Shown: positions 1-9,036 of the stretch, piece after piece | How positions within the stretch are numbered: position 1 is the stretch's first letter | Layout: each line of letters starts with the position of its first letter | Assembly (NCBI RefSeq): GCF_024714475.1 | Contig: NZ_JAMZMI010000001.1 | Location: 372,001 to 436,000, forward strand | Direction of reading: 5' to 3' | DNA: 64,000 nt | Origin: Marinoscillum sp. MHG1-6 | Lineage (GTDB): Bacteria > Bacteroidota > Bacteroidia > Cytophagales > Cyclobacteriaceae | Program-made: the position numbers and the translations under genes | The notes under the pieces: generated by a model | Told to the model about the DNA's origin: nothing | What the model saw: only the letters and a program-made list of their open reading frames with translations | Databases searched by the model: none

Positions 1-2
1 AG

Positions 3-455
3 ACATTTGCACTTATTACAGATGCAGGTACTCCGGGGATCTCAGATCCAGGCTTTTTGATTGTGCGGGAGGCTGTCAATGCAGGGATCGGTATAGAGTG
101 TCTGCCGGGAGCCACGGCCTTTGTTCCCGCCCTGGTAAAATCCGGGTTCCCTTCTGATCGTTTTGTATTCGAAGGGTTTCTTCCGCATAAAAAAGGAAGG
201 CAGACGAAGCTGAAAATGCTGGCCGAGGAAACGCGCAGCATCGTGCTGTATGAGTCTCCTCACCGCCTGCTCAAAACACTCGCCCAGCTTGGGGAGTTTC
301 TGGGAAAGGAGAGAAGGGTCTCCATTTCGCGGGAGCTCACCAAAAAGTTTGAGGAAACCGTGACCGACACCATCGAGGCGGTGATCAGCCATTTTGAGTC
401 CGGGACGGTCAAGGGAGAATTTGTAATGATCATAGAAGGAAAAGAAAAATCATGA
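3..455 (+). CDS. rsmI: 16S rRNA (cytidine(1402)-2'-O)-methyltransferase RsmI, 5'-truncated
   Basis: The reading frame is open from the window edge, so only the C-terminal part (about 150 residues) is present. It begins inside the conserved SAM-binding block (ALITDAGTPGISDPG), followed by the typical PGATAFVPALVKSGFPSDRF stretch and LYESPHRLLKTL. RsmI 2'-O-methylates C1402 of 16S rRNA at the ribosomal P site. The TTG at 57 is not the start, because the family motif lies upstream of it. The stop overlaps the next start as ATGA, so the two genes are probably co-transcribed. The family assignment is firm; only the N-terminus is missing. Confidence 0.95.
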   Translation, partial: TFALITDAGTPGISDPGFLIVREAVNAGIGIECLPGATAFVPALVKSGFPSDRFVFEGFLPHKKGRQTKLKMLAEETRSIVLYESPHRLLKTLAQLGEFLGKERRVSISRELTKKFEETVTDTIEAVISHFESGTVKGEFVMIIEGKEKS

Positions 456-1237
456 AGTTAGACGTTTTGACTCATGAGGTCATAGAAGTAGCCAAAGAAG
501 CCGGGGCCTTCATTCGACGGGAGTCCGAGAACTTTTCCCTGCAGGATGTAGAAGAAAAAGGCAAGAGCGACCTGGTCTCTTATGTGGATAAGGAAACAGA
601 AAAAATGCTGGTGGAGCAGTTGGAGCGCATCCTTCCGGAGGCGGGCTTCATCACCGAAGAAGATACCCCCAATCAGCTGGGGAAAGAATACACGTGGATC
701 ATCGACCCTCTGGATGGGACCACCAACTTTATCCATGGACTACCCACCTATGCCGTGAGCATTGGGCTGATGCAAAACCAAAAGATGGTGTCCGGCGTCA
801 TCTACGAGATCAATCACGATGAAGTGTTTTACGCCTGGAAAGGTGGCGGTGCCTTTATGAATGGCAAGCCCATCCACGTGACGAAGGTGGAAAAGATCGA
901 AGACAGCCTGTTTGCCACGGGGTTTCCGTATTACCAGTTCCACAAGCTGGAAGAATACATGGCCATCCTTAATGAATTAATGAAAAACTGCCATGGCCTG
1001 AGAAGGATAGGGAGTGCCGCCACGGACATGGCCTATGTGGCCTGTGGGCGCTGCGAGGGCTTTTTCGAGTACAACCTCAACTCCTATGATATCGCGGCCG
1101 GTGTCATCATCGTACAGGAGGCCGGGGGGACCATCACCGACTTCCAGGGGGGTGACAACTATCTATTTGGACGGGAGCTGGTAGCTGCAGGACCCGTACA
1201 TGCAGAGTTTCTGAAGGTGATCCAGAAGTATTGGTGA
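452..1237 (+). CDS. inositol monophosphatase family protein (SuhB/IMPase-like)
   Basis: 261 residues, the usual length for the family. It carries the two metal-binding IMPase signatures: EEDTP (acidic metal ligand) and IDPLDGTTNFIHGLP (DPLDGT motif) near residues 70-105, and the C-terminal SYDIAAGVIIVQEAGG motif (WD-type motif with S/Y replacing W). It hydrolyses inositol-1-phosphate or a similar sugar phosphate in the cytoplasm; Cytophagales members are often annotated SuhB. The start ATG overlaps the rsmI stop by 4 bases. The exact substrate cannot be told from sequence. Confidence 0.92.
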   Translation: MKLDVLTHEVIEVAKEAGAFIRRESENFSLQDVEEKGKSDLVSYVDKETEKMLVEQLERILPEAGFITEEDTPNQLGKEYTWIIDPLDGTTNFIHGLPTYAVSIGLMQNQKMVSGVIYEINHDEVFYAWKGGGAFMNGKPIHVTKVEKIEDSLFATGFPYYQFHKLEEYMAILNELMKNCHGLRRIGSAATDMAYVACGRCEGFFEYNLNSYDIAAGVIIVQEAGGTITDFQGGDNYLFGRELVAAGPVHAEFLKVIQKYW

Positions 1238-1381
1238 GGGAAATTGCTTTTGTATTGTTCTATTGACAATTCTTTTGAACAAATAATTTTATTCTTATCA
1301 AAAGTATGATTTAGCGAAAATACACCCATATTAAACTGTATTATGACAAACTAGTCGTAAATTATGTTACCGTGTAGTGTA

Positions 1382-2335
1382 ATGAAGGCTAGTCTTGAGA
1401 AATATCTGAAAGCGTTTAAAAAGCTACGTGTGGATCGCTCACATGGCGTTGCTCCCCACAAGCCTATATTGCTTATTTCAGTCATTCAGTCATTCAATGC
1501 AGGTATCTTTTCCAATAGCAATGTTTACCTAACCCCAGAATTTGTAGCCTTTTTCAAGGCCAATTGGTCAACTCTCGTTACTACAAATCATGACTGTAGA
1601 ATTTCCTACCCATTCTATTACATGAAAAGTGAGGGCTTTTGGGCATTAATACCCAAAGATGGCTTCTCCGATTTGGAAAAAATGGGGTCACTTATGAAAA
1701 GCTTCGCCAATTTAAAAGCGGTGGTAGACCATGCACAATTGGAAACAGATTTGGTTGTTTTACTAAAAGATTCGCATTGTAATCAGATGTTATTACGCTT
1801 TCTTTTAGATGAATATTTTCCAGTTACCAAATCCCATTTTTCGAATCAAAGTGCCTCAAGTATTATCGAAAATCTGAAAAATAATTTTTTGAATGAGCCT
1901 CCGAACGAATATCAAAAGCGGTCAAGGAAACTGATTGATCAAAAGGAAGATGAAGAGATTTATTTGCGAAGTAGCGTGTTCAAACGTGAAATTCCAAGAA
2001 TCTATAACAACAGCTGTTGTATTACCGGTTTGCGTGTGGAGTCCTTGCACAATGTTTCGATGATAGATGCGTGTCATATTGTGCCTTTTAGTGAAAGTTA
2101 TGATGATACCGTCACAAATGGCATTGCTTTCTGTCCAAATCTGCACAGGGCCTTTGATCGTGGTTTTATTACCATCACACCCGACTATACTGTGAGGGTT
2201 TCTGATCAATTTTTAGAAGAAGGTGGCTATTCGATCAAACAATACCGTGGTTCTAAAATCCACTTACCAAAAAATCAAAAATATTGGCCAAGACAAGAAA
2301 ATTTGGAATGGCATGGAATCAGAATATTCAAATGA
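1382..2335 (+). CDS. HNH endonuclease, first gene of the helicase cassette
   Basis: About 317 residues. The N-terminus (LEKYLKAFKKLRVDR, then APHKPILL) matches the conserved front part of HNH 'putative restriction endonuclease' proteins. The C-terminal third has a complete HNH fold signature: CCITG near residue 215, H232 in ACHIVPFS, N246 in TNGIAFC and H255 in NLHRAFD. It is predicted to nick or cut DNA; specificity is unknown. I chose the ATG at 1382 because homologue-like sequence starts there; an ATG at 1364 would add six residues. The stop overlaps the start of the giant helicase gene as ATGA, arguing for translational coupling. The region is visibly more AT-rich than the flanking suhB and radical SAM genes, consistent with transfer. 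Confidence 0.85.
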   Translation: MKASLEKYLKAFKKLRVDRSHGVAPHKPILLISVIQSFNAGIFSNSNVYLTPEFVAFFKANWSTLVTTNHDCRISYPFYYMKSEGFWALIPKDGFSDLEKMGSLMKSFANLKAVVDHAQLETDLVVLLKDSHCNQMLLRFLLDEYFPVTKSHFSNQSASSIIENLKNNFLNEPPNEYQKRSRKLIDQKEDEEIYLRSSVFKREIPRIYNNSCCITGLRVESLHNVSMIDACHIVPFSESYDDTVTNGIAFCPNLHRAFDRGFITITPDYTVRVSDQFLEEGGYSIKQYRGSKIHLPKNQKYWPRQENLEWHGIRIFK

Positions 2336-5300
2336 AAAAGTCCATTTTTCTAGATCTAGAGGTATCCCAGACTAATAACCAAATTCAAGATATAGGATCG
2401 ATTAATGATCAAGGAAATAAATTCCACGCGAACAACCTCTCATCTTTTGTTCCAACTTTATCAAGTTGTAATTTTTGGATTGGTCACAACATCATCAAGC
2501 ATGATCTAAAATACCTTGGCCAAAAACTTCCCCAGCTCGTTGCAGATGCCAAGGTAATTGACACTTTACCTCTTTCTGCTCTACTTTTTCCGAAAAAGCC
2601 CTATCATAAACTGGTCAAGGACGATAAGCTTCAATCTGAAGATTTGAATAACCCATTAAATGATGCAATCAAAGCAAGAGATCTTTTTTTTGAGGAGGTG
2701 AGCGCCTTCGGCACATTGGATCAACCATTTCAAAAGATTCTATATCAGTTGCTAACCCATCAATTCAATTTTAAATATTTCTTCGAATGGATCGGGTTCA
2801 ACAACACATCAGAAGACTTATTCCAACTTATTCACCTAAGGTTTAAGAGTCGTATTTGCTCCAATGCTAACATCAATCAGTTAATAGTTGATCATCCAAT
2901 AGAATTGGCTTATTGTTTGGTCTTAATCAATACGGATGATCAATTTTCCATATTTCCAAAATGGATCCTCAAAACTTATCCATCCGTAAATAACGTTATG
3001 TTCCTGCTCAGGAATAACCCATGCCTTCATGGATGTGATTATTGTAATTCAAACCTGAATATACATAGCGGGCTTAAATCATTCTTTAATTTCGATTCTT
3101 ACCGGACTTTTGGGGGAGAGCCATTACAAGAAAATGCAGTTCTCGCAGCCGTTCGCAACCAATCCATTTTAACCATATTCCCAACAGGCGGAGGTAAGTC
3201 AATAACTTTTCAGGTGCCTGCTCTAATGCAGGGCAAAGCTTGTCGAGGCCTTACCGTAGTCATTTCGCCACTTCAATCTTTAATGAAAGACCAGATTGAT
3301 AATCTGGAAAGTCATGGCATAACTTCTGCTGTTACAATTAATGGTTTACTCGACCCAATAGAACGTTCCAAGTCTTTAAAAAGAGTTGAAAGTGGAGTTG
3401 CACATCTTCTTTATATTTCACCAGAATCATTAAGGTCCAAGACAATTGAAAACATAATTCTAGGAAGGACTATTTCCAGATTTGTAATAGACGAGGCTCA
3501 CTGCTTTTCTTCTTGGGGACATGATTTTCGAGTAGACTACTTGTATATTGGAGATTTTATCAAAACAATTCAAGAAAAGAAAAACTTACCCGAACCTATC
3601 CCAGTTTCGTGCTTTACGGCTACTGCGAAACGTAAAGTAATAGAAGACATATTTGAATATTTTAAGTCAAAGCTTTCCCTTGACTTAAGACTACTACAAG
3701 CAAAAGTTGGCCGAACAAACCTTCGCTACAAAGTCCTCCGTAAAAGCAACGATGATGAGAAATACATCGAAATTCGGAACCTAATAGATCAAATCAAATG
3801 CCCAACAATTATTTATGTCTCAAGAACAAGACGAGCTAGCGATTTAGCTACACGACTATCCAAGGATGGGTATAGCTCTCTTGCCTATCATGGTAAAATG
3901 GATGCGAAGGAGAAAACAAGTAATCAACGTGCATTTATAGAAGGTGATGCAAATATCATGGTAGCAACTTCGGCCTTTGGTATGGGAGTGGATAAGAAAG
4001 ATGTTGGTCTAGTCATCCATTACGATATTTCAGATTCTCTTGAAAACTATGTCCAGGAAGCTGGAAGGGCAGGCAGAGATGAAAGCCTTCAAGCGGAATG
4101 CTATGTGTTATACAATGAAGAAGATCTAAGTAAGCATTTTACCCTGCTCAATCAAACTAAGATCACACTCAAGGAAATCCAACAAGTATGGTCTGCTATA
4201 AAGAAGTTCAAAACCAAGATGTCAGGTTCTGCACTTGAAATCGCTCGAAAAGCAGGTTGGGATGATTCTGTAATGGGAATGGAAAACCGGATTACTACGG
4301 CTATCGCTGCTCTCGAAGAGGCAGGATATTTAAAAAGAGGACAGAATTCCCCAATAATCTATGCTAGCAGTATTCAGGCTCGTAATGCGCAAGAGGCCAT
4401 TGACAAAATAAATGGATCCTCCAAGTTTACCGAGGGGCAAAGGGAACAGGCAATACGAATAATTAAAAAGTTGATTGCCACAAAAAGCAGAAAGCACTCC
4501 AATGAAGAAGAAGCTGAAGCCCGTGTAGATTACATCTCCGATCACCTAGGAATCGTTAAAGAAAATGTCATTCGGATTATCAATTTACTCAGAGAAGAGG
4601 GAATTCTAGCAAATAGCAAAGACTTAACAGCGTATATAGGAACGGCTGAAAATATTAATCGCTCGCTGTCTCGGCTCCAGGAATACGCCAAAATCGAAAA
4701 CTACCTTCTAACAGAGCTGAATGAGACCGAGAAGATCATTAATATAAAAGGGTTAAATGAATCTGCTGAAAATCTTGGCCTAAATAATGTTAGCCCTTCC
4801 AAAATAAGGACCATTTTGAACTTTTGGACAATTAAAAACTGGATCAAAAAAGAAAGGCACATTCGATCACCAAATCATTTAAGAATAATAAGCTGTTTTT
4901 CCATTAACGAGTTGCAGGAAAAGCAACGAATACGCCATGAATTAGGGGAATTTATTCTTAAATACCTCTATAAAAAGCTCGATCAGGAAATTGAAATAAT
5001 AGTTGAAAACGAAGAGGCTTTAGTAGAGTTTTCTATAATCGAACTCAAAGAGGCTTATGAGACACAGTCTACACTTTTCAACAGAAATTTAGAACAGGAA
5101 GACATTGAAAATTCTCTTTTTTATCTTTCAAAGATTGAGGCCATAAGAATTGAAGGCGGTTTTCTCGTGGTTCATAATCGTCTTACCATAGAGCGATTGG
5201 AATTGGATAATAGGGTACGGTTTAAAGTAGAGGACTATCAACAGCTAAGTGATTTTTATGCAAATAAAGTAGAACAAATACATATCGTCGGAGAGTATGC

Positions 5301-7128
5301 GAAAAAGATGGTTGAAAACTATCAGGAGGCTCTAGAGTTTGTTGATGATTACTTCCAGCTTAACTTTTACTCCTTTCTCAATAAATACTTTAAAGGAAGC
5401 AAGCGGGATGATTTACGACTCAACATTACTCCTCGGAAATTCCAGCAACTTTTTGGTGAGCTTTCTCCCGCTCAATTAAAGATCATTAGAGATTCTGATT
5501 CAAAATATATAGCTATCGCCGCTGGACCAGGTAGTGGCAAAACAAAGGTACTTGTACATAAACTAGCGGCTCTACTCCTTATGGAGGATGTGAAACACGA
5601 ACAACTTCTAATGCTTACTTTTTCCAGAGCTGCGGCGACAGAGTTCAAGATTCGTCTACTGAAGCTAGTCGGCAATGCAGCATTATTTGTAGACATCAAA
5701 ACCTTCCATTCATATTGTTTTGACATCCTTGGAAAAGTAGGTACGCTAGAAAAAGCTCCCAATATTCTAATGGATGCTGTTGAAAAGATTCAAGCGGGTG
5801 AAGTTGAACGAAAGGAGATAACTCGTACTGCCTTGGTAATAGATGAGGCACAGGATATGAGTTCGGATGAATATGCCCTCATAGAATCTCTAATAAGTCA
5901 AAATGAACAAATGCGAGTCATCGCTGTAGGCGATGATGATCAAAACGTCTATGAATTTCGTGGATCCTCTTCGAAGTACATGTTAGATTTTATTCAACGA
6001 AAAAATGCCACTAAATATGAATTAGTGGAAAACTACCGAAGTAAATCCAATTTGATAGATTTTACTAATCAGTTTGCTAACTGTATTAATGAAAGACTTA
6101 AGCAAACTCCAATACAAGCAATACAAAAGGACAATGGGATCGTGAAGCTTATTTATTATAAAAGCGCTAATCTGGTAGTACCTCTAATTAGAGATGTATT
6201 AGAAACAGAACTTTCGGGTACGACCGCTATTCTTACTAAAACTAACGAAGAAGCCTTTCTCATTGCAAACAAATTGAATAGCCAAGGTTTAAAGGCAAAA
6301 CTGGTTGAATCGCACGATTCCTTTAGTTTAAGCCGTATAGAAGAGTTCCATTTTTTCCTTCAACAAATTGATAAATCTGGCCGAAAGCCTACAATATCCG
6401 TTGATGATTGGGAAAGCGCAAAAAAAAATTCAAAAGAAAAATTCAAAGATAGTAGTAATTACGAACCCCTTGAAAGATTCATTGTTAGCTTCGAACTTCT
6501 TTATCCGAAGCTTCGATTCAGATCAGATTTAGATCAATACATTCAAGAATCAAAAATCGAGGATTTTAAATCAACGGATACACAAAGCATTTTGGTATGT
6601 ACCATGCATAAGTCTAAAGGGCGAGAGTTCGACAATGTGTTCCTCCTGCTGCAAAATATATATCTGCGAAGTGAAGAAAGTAAACGTCTCCTCTATGTGG
6701 CACTTACAAGGGCGAAACATCGATTACACCTTCATTCAAATCAAAAATTATTAGATCAGATTGACACTCGAAATTTACATGTTTTGGAAGATTTCAATGA
6801 CTATGGGATTCCGCAAGAATTTGATGTATCCCTCAGCATGCACGATGTATATCTGAGCTATTTTAAATATGTTCAGCGACGCGTTTTTTCGCTTCAATCT
6901 GGTATTATACTGACTGCGAATGAAGAAGGGTGTACTCAAAACGAGAATGAGTTCGTGCTTAAATTTTCAAAATCCTTCAAGCAAAAGATAGAAGAACAAA
7001 AGACAAAGGGATATCGCCTGATAAAAGCAACCATTAATTATACCTTGTTTTGGATAGAAGAGGAAACAGAACAAGAATTAAAGGTGGTTTTACCAAAAGT
7101 TACTTTTAGACGCTTTTCGGAAATTTAA
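2332..7128 (+). CDS. exonuclease-like / RecQ helicase / UvrD helicase fusion protein
   Basis: 1598 residues from the ATG at 2332, which overlaps the HNH stop (ATGA); an in-frame ATG at 2284 lies inside the HNH gene and is less likely. Domains in order: (1) DEDD-type 3'-5' exonuclease-like region, FLDLE (D8, E10) and IGHNIIKHDLKYL (residues 50-61), with a degenerate third motif NDAIKARD (110-117); (2) a linker with CLHGCDYC (231-238), possibly metal-binding; (3) RecQ helicase with Walker A TGGGKS (about 285-290), DEAH at 387-390 and VQEAGRAGRDE (about 574-584); (4) winged-helix-like region to about 1040; (5) UvrD/Rep SF1 helicase with GPGSGKT (1065-1071), VIDEAQD (to 1175), TMHKSKGREF and LLYVALTRAKHRL (about 1453-1465). 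SF2 and SF1 motors in one chain would unwind DNA with dual drive. The flanking HNH genes suggest a defence or recombination complex. Domain calls are strong; the biological role is inferred. Confidence 0.9.
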   Translation: MKKSIFLDLEVSQTNNQIQDIGSINDQGNKFHANNLSSFVPTLSSCNFWIGHNIIKHDLKYLGQKLPQLVADAKVIDTLPLSALLFPKKPYHKLVKDDKLQSEDLNNPLNDAIKARDLFFEEVSAFGTLDQPFQKILYQLLTHQFNFKYFFEWIGFNNTSEDLFQLIHLRFKSRICSNANINQLIVDHPIELAYCLVLINTDDQFSIFPKWILKTYPSVNNVMFLLRNNPCLHGCDYCNSNLNIHSGLKSFFNFDSYRTFGGEPLQENAVLAAVRNQSILTIFPTGGGKSITFQVPALMQGKACRGLTVVISPLQSLMKDQIDNLESHGITSAVTINGLLDPIERSKSLKRVESGVAHLLYISPESLRSKTIENIILGRTISRFVIDEAHCFSSWGHDFRVDYLYIGDFIKTIQEKKNLPEPIPVSCFTATAKRKVIEDIFEYFKSKLSLDLRLLQAKVGRTNLRYKVLRKSNDDEKYIEIRNLIDQIKCPTIIYVSRTRRASDLATRLSKDGYSSLAYHGKMDAKEKTSNQRAFIEGDANIMVATSAFGMGVDKKDVGLVIHYDISDSLENYVQEAGRAGRDESLQAECYVLYNEEDLSKHFTLLNQTKITLKEIQQVWSAIKKFKTKMSGSALEIARKAGWDDSVMGMENRITTAIAALEEAGYLKRGQNSPIIYASSIQARNAQEAIDKINGSSKFTEGQREQAIRIIKKLIATKSRKHSNEEEAEARVDYISDHLGIVKENVIRIINLLREEGILANSKDLTAYIGTAENINRSLSRLQEYAKIENYLLTELNETEKIINIKGLNESAENLGLNNVSPSKIRTILNFWTIKNWIKKERHIRSPNHLRIISCFSINELQEKQRIRHELGEFILKYLYKKLDQEIEIIVENEEALVEFSIIELKEAYETQSTLFNRNLEQEDIENSLFYLSKIEAIRIEGGFLVVHNRLTIERLELDNRVRFKVEDYQQLSDFYANKVEQIHIVGEYAKKMVENYQEALEFVDDYFQLNFYSFLNKYFKGSKRDDLRLNITPRKFQQLFGELSPAQLKIIRDSDSKYIAIAAGPGSGKTKVLVHKLAALLLMEDVKHEQLLMLTFSRAAATEFKIRLLKLVGNAALFVDIKTFHSYCFDILGKVGTLEKAPNILMDAVEKIQAGEVERKEITRTALVIDEAQDMSSDEYALIESLISQNEQMRVIAVGDDDQNVYEFRGSSSKYMLDFIQRKNATKYELVENYRSKSNLIDFTNQFANCINERLKQTPIQAIQKDNGIVKLIYYKSANLVVPLIRDVLETELSGTTAILTKTNEEAFLIANKLNSQGLKAKLVESHDSFSLSRIEEFHFFLQQIDKSGRKPTISVDDWESAKKNSKEKFKDSSNYEPLERFIVSFELLYPKLRFRSDLDQYIQESKIEDFKSTDTQSILVCTMHKSKGREFDNVFLLLQNIYLRSEESKRLLYVALTRAKHRLHLHSNQKLLDQIDTRNLHVLEDFNDYGIPQEFDVSLSMHDVYLSYFKYVQRRVFSLQSGIILTANEEGCTQNENEFVLKFSKSFKQKIEEQKTKGYRLIKATINYTLFWIEEETEQELKVVLPKVTFRRFSEI

Positions 7129-7144
7129 AATTAACGATCCGCAG

Positions 7145-7909
7145 ATGAAAAAAGGTCAAAAACTCTGGACAAGGGAAGAGCTAATCTTAGCCATAAATCT
7201 TTACTGTAAACTCCCATTTGGGAAGATGCATAAAAGCAATCCAGAGGTTATTGATCTGGCAAATTTGATCGGACGCACACCAAGTTCTGTAGGTCTAAAA
7301 TTGGGAAATTTCGCTAGTCAGGATCCATCTCTCAAGGCCAGAGGAATCAAAGGTGCTGATCATACGAGCAGATTGGATAAGAAAATTTGGGATGAATTTT
7401 ATCACAATTGGGATGACGCAGCATTCGAAAGCGAGTTGCTCTTAGAAAAGTGGAGCAAAAAGTCAGCAATCGAGAAATATCAAAATTTAGACCCCTTGAT
7501 GGAGGGTAAGAAAAAAGAGCGATTGGTAAGATCTAGGATCAATCAAAACTTTTTTAGAAAAGTCATCTTGGCTTCTTATAATGATACATGCTGCATAACT
7601 GGAATTTCTCAGCCTGAGTTATTGATTGCGGGTCATATTATTCCCTGGAGTAAGGATGAGCAAAATCGAATGAATCCGAGCAATGGGTTAGCCATGAATG
7701 GCCTTCACGATAAGGCCTTCGAGCTCGGTTTGATTTCAATTAGTCCCGACTATAAAATTTTGATCTCATCAGAATTAAAACAAAGCAAAACTGAATCTGC
7801 CCGAAACTACTTCCAAGCCTATGAAGGCCGGGAGATCATTTTACCATCAAAGTTTTTACCTGATCCTGAATTCTTAGCCAATCACAACACTACTCGTTTT
7901 AGACGTTGA
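7145..7909 (+). CDS. HNH endonuclease with N-terminal DNA-binding-like region, third cassette gene
   Basis: 254 residues. The first 60 residues (LWTREELILAINLYCKLPFG, then IGRTPSSVGLKLGNF) resemble a small Myb/SANT-like or HTH module. The C-terminal half has the HNH signature: CCITGIS, H164 in AGHIIPWS, N180 in NPSNGLAM and H188 in GLHDKAFELGLI. It starts 16 bases after the helicase stop on the same strand and is probably in the same transcript. It differs from the first HNH gene in its N-terminal module, so the cassette has two distinct nucleases and not a simple duplication, although both share the CCITG...HI.P..NG...H core. Right after it the repeat-rich region begins. Specificity is unknown. 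Confidence 0.85.
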   Translation: MKKGQKLWTREELILAINLYCKLPFGKMHKSNPEVIDLANLIGRTPSSVGLKLGNFASQDPSLKARGIKGADHTSRLDKKIWDEFYHNWDDAAFESELLLEKWSKKSAIEKYQNLDPLMEGKKKERLVRSRINQNFFRKVILASYNDTCCITGISQPELLIAGHIIPWSKDEQNRMNPSNGLAMNGLHDKAFELGLISISPDYKILISSELKQSKTESARNYFQAYEGREIILPSKFLPDPEFLANHNTTRFRR

Positions 7910-7950
7910 ATATCCAATTAAGATTACCCTGCCTAAAACCCCAACCAACC

Positions 7951-8012
7951 GGTCGCGTGAGCTTGAGGAACCGCACCTATAACTGCATGCGACCGTAGGT
8001 AGGTCCGCGACC
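7951..8012. repeat. interrupted inverted repeat downstream of the cassette
   Basis: GGTCGCG at 7951-7957 is matched by CGCGACC at 8006-8012, with a 48-base interior that itself contains related GCGACC and GGTAGGTCC words. It lies in the non-coding gap after the second HNH gene. It could be a terminator-like fold or an old dispersed repeat; no T-run follows directly. Confidence 0.4.
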
Positions 8013-8070
8013 CTATTTAAATCTCTGAAGCAATGGATGGGGTTTTGTTTTTGGCTACTGCTAGTCATTT

Positions 8071-8234
8071 GGACGTTCCAGCCTCAAAAAAGGAAACATA
8101 GTCTGTTTACGTCACTCTGAATGAAACGTAGTGTAATGAAGAGTCTCATAATTAGAAAGGGTGATTTAGAGTGCCTCACCTTAGGATGAGACTCTTCGTC
8201 GTTCGTTCCTCACTCCTCAGAGTGACGGTAGGAA
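8071..8234. repeat. palindromic dispersed repeat, copy 1
   Basis: The unit has a 39-base leader (8071-8109), then arms CGTCACTCTGA ... GAAGAGTCTCAT (8110-8149) that are mirrored by GATGAGACTCTTCG ... TCAGAGTGACG (8185-8227). The first 61 bases, 8071-8131, are identical to 8282-8342. The arms would form a long hairpin with a mismatched middle. See copies 2 and 3 and the GIY-YIG gene between them. Confidence 0.85.
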
Positions 8235-8281
8235 TTGAATGTGCGGTTTTAAATTATATTTCCCATGAAAATTGACCAATG

Positions 8282-8443
8282 GGACGTTCCAGCCTCAAAA
8301 AAGGAAACATAGTCTGTTTACGTCACTCTGAATGAAACGTAGCGGAGTGAAGAGTCTCATGCCATGATACAGAATCTAAGCACTGCTTCTAAGAAGGAGA
8401 CTCTTCGTCGTTCGTTCCTCTCTTCTCAGAGTGACGGTAGGAA
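8282..8443. repeat. palindromic dispersed repeat, copy 2
   Basis: Same unit as copy 1, beginning 211 bases later with an exact 61-base match (8282-8342). Left arm is 8321-8360 and right arm 8397-8436. The loop between the arms differs in sequence from copy 1, while the outer CGTCACTCTGA and inner GAAGAGTCTC blocks are kept, so the hairpin, not the loop, is conserved. It ends about 60 bases before the GIY-YIG start codon. Confidence 0.85.
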
Positions 8444-8501
8444 ATGGGGTGTCTGGCATTCAATTATGGACGGGTTTAGGAAAACGACCTATATTAGTTC
8501 A

Positions 8502-8798
8502 ATGCAACGGGGCGGATGGGTTTACATCATTACAAACAAATATAACACCACACTTTATATAGGAGTAACCAGTGATCTCTATTCCAGAATTGTACAACAC
8601 AGAAACAAGCACTATCCAAATTCCTTTTCTGCCAAATACAACCTGTCTAAGCTGGTCTATTATGAAAACTTTTCAAGAATAGAAGAGGCGATTGCACGGG
8701 AGAAACAAATAAAGGGATGGTTACGAATTAAAAAGGTGGCTATTATTGAGCATCAAAATCCTGAATGGAATGACTTGTTTGATCAAATCGAACAATAA
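8502..8798 (+). CDS. small GIY-YIG nuclease, embedded in palindromic repeats
   Basis: 98 residues from the ATG at 8502. The longer open frame back to 8364 runs through the right arm of repeat copy 2 and is not credible as protein. It has the GIY-YIG core: GGWVYIITN (the GIY position reads VYI), TTLYIGVTSDLYSRIVQHR (YIG plus catalytic arginine), a Lys/Asn-rich middle, and IEEAIAREKQIKGWLRIKKV with the metal-binding glutamate, ending NPEWNDL as in the stand-alone GIY-YIG/UPF0213-like proteins common in Bacteroidota. It is predicted to cleave DNA, perhaps at hairpins. Repeat copies 1 and 2 lie upstream and copy 3 begins about 50 bases downstream, so it may act on or move these repeats. Confidence 0.9.
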   Translation: MQRGGWVYIITNKYNTTLYIGVTSDLYSRIVQHRNKHYPNSFSAKYNLSKLVYYENFSRIEEAIAREKQIKGWLRIKKVAIIEHQNPEWNDLFDQIEQ

Positions 8799-8848
8799 TA
8801 AAGGAGTCAGTTCATTCAAATATGATAAAGTACAAGAAGCAGATATTG

Positions 8849-9010
8849 CGGCGTTCAATCCTCAGAAAAGGGAACACAATCTGTTAACGTCACTCTGAAC
8901 GCAGTGAAGCGGAGTGAAGAGTCTCCTGATAGAAGTGGGAATCAGAGGAATCTTATACTGAGGATGAGACTCTTCGTCGTTCATACTTCACGACTCAGAG
9001 TGACGGTAAA
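8849..9010. repeat. palindromic dispersed repeat, copy 3 (diverged)
   Basis: Diverged leader (GCGGCGTTCAATCCTCAGAA), then left arm from CGTCACTCTGA at 8888 to GAAGAGTCTC, and right arm GATGAGACTCTTCGTCGTTC at 8963 to CAGAGTGACGG at 9006. Outer and inner arm blocks match copies 1 and 2; leader and loop have drifted. It sits just after the GIY-YIG stop. Confidence 0.8.
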
Positions 9011-9036
9011 ATTGGTGTGAGCTTCATCTCATTACC

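Noticed and set aside
1263-1291. TTGACA hexamer upstream of the first HNH gene as a sigma-70 promoter
   Set aside because: No matching -10 at 17 bases, and Bacteroidota primary promoters use a different pattern; AT-rich DNA gives such hits by chance.
3022-3045. CX3CX2C (CLHGCDYC) in the helicase fusion resembles a radical SAM motif
   Set aside because: It lies in the linker just before the RecQ domain, with no other radical SAM features; a metal-binding linker is more likely.
8364-8501. Longer N-terminus for the GIY-YIG protein
   Set aside because: That stretch is the right arm of palindromic repeat copy 2 and unrelated spacer; the family starts at MQRGGWVYI.
8071-9010. CRISPR array
   Set aside because: Only three units, 160 bases long, unevenly spaced and self-palindromic, with no cas genes.
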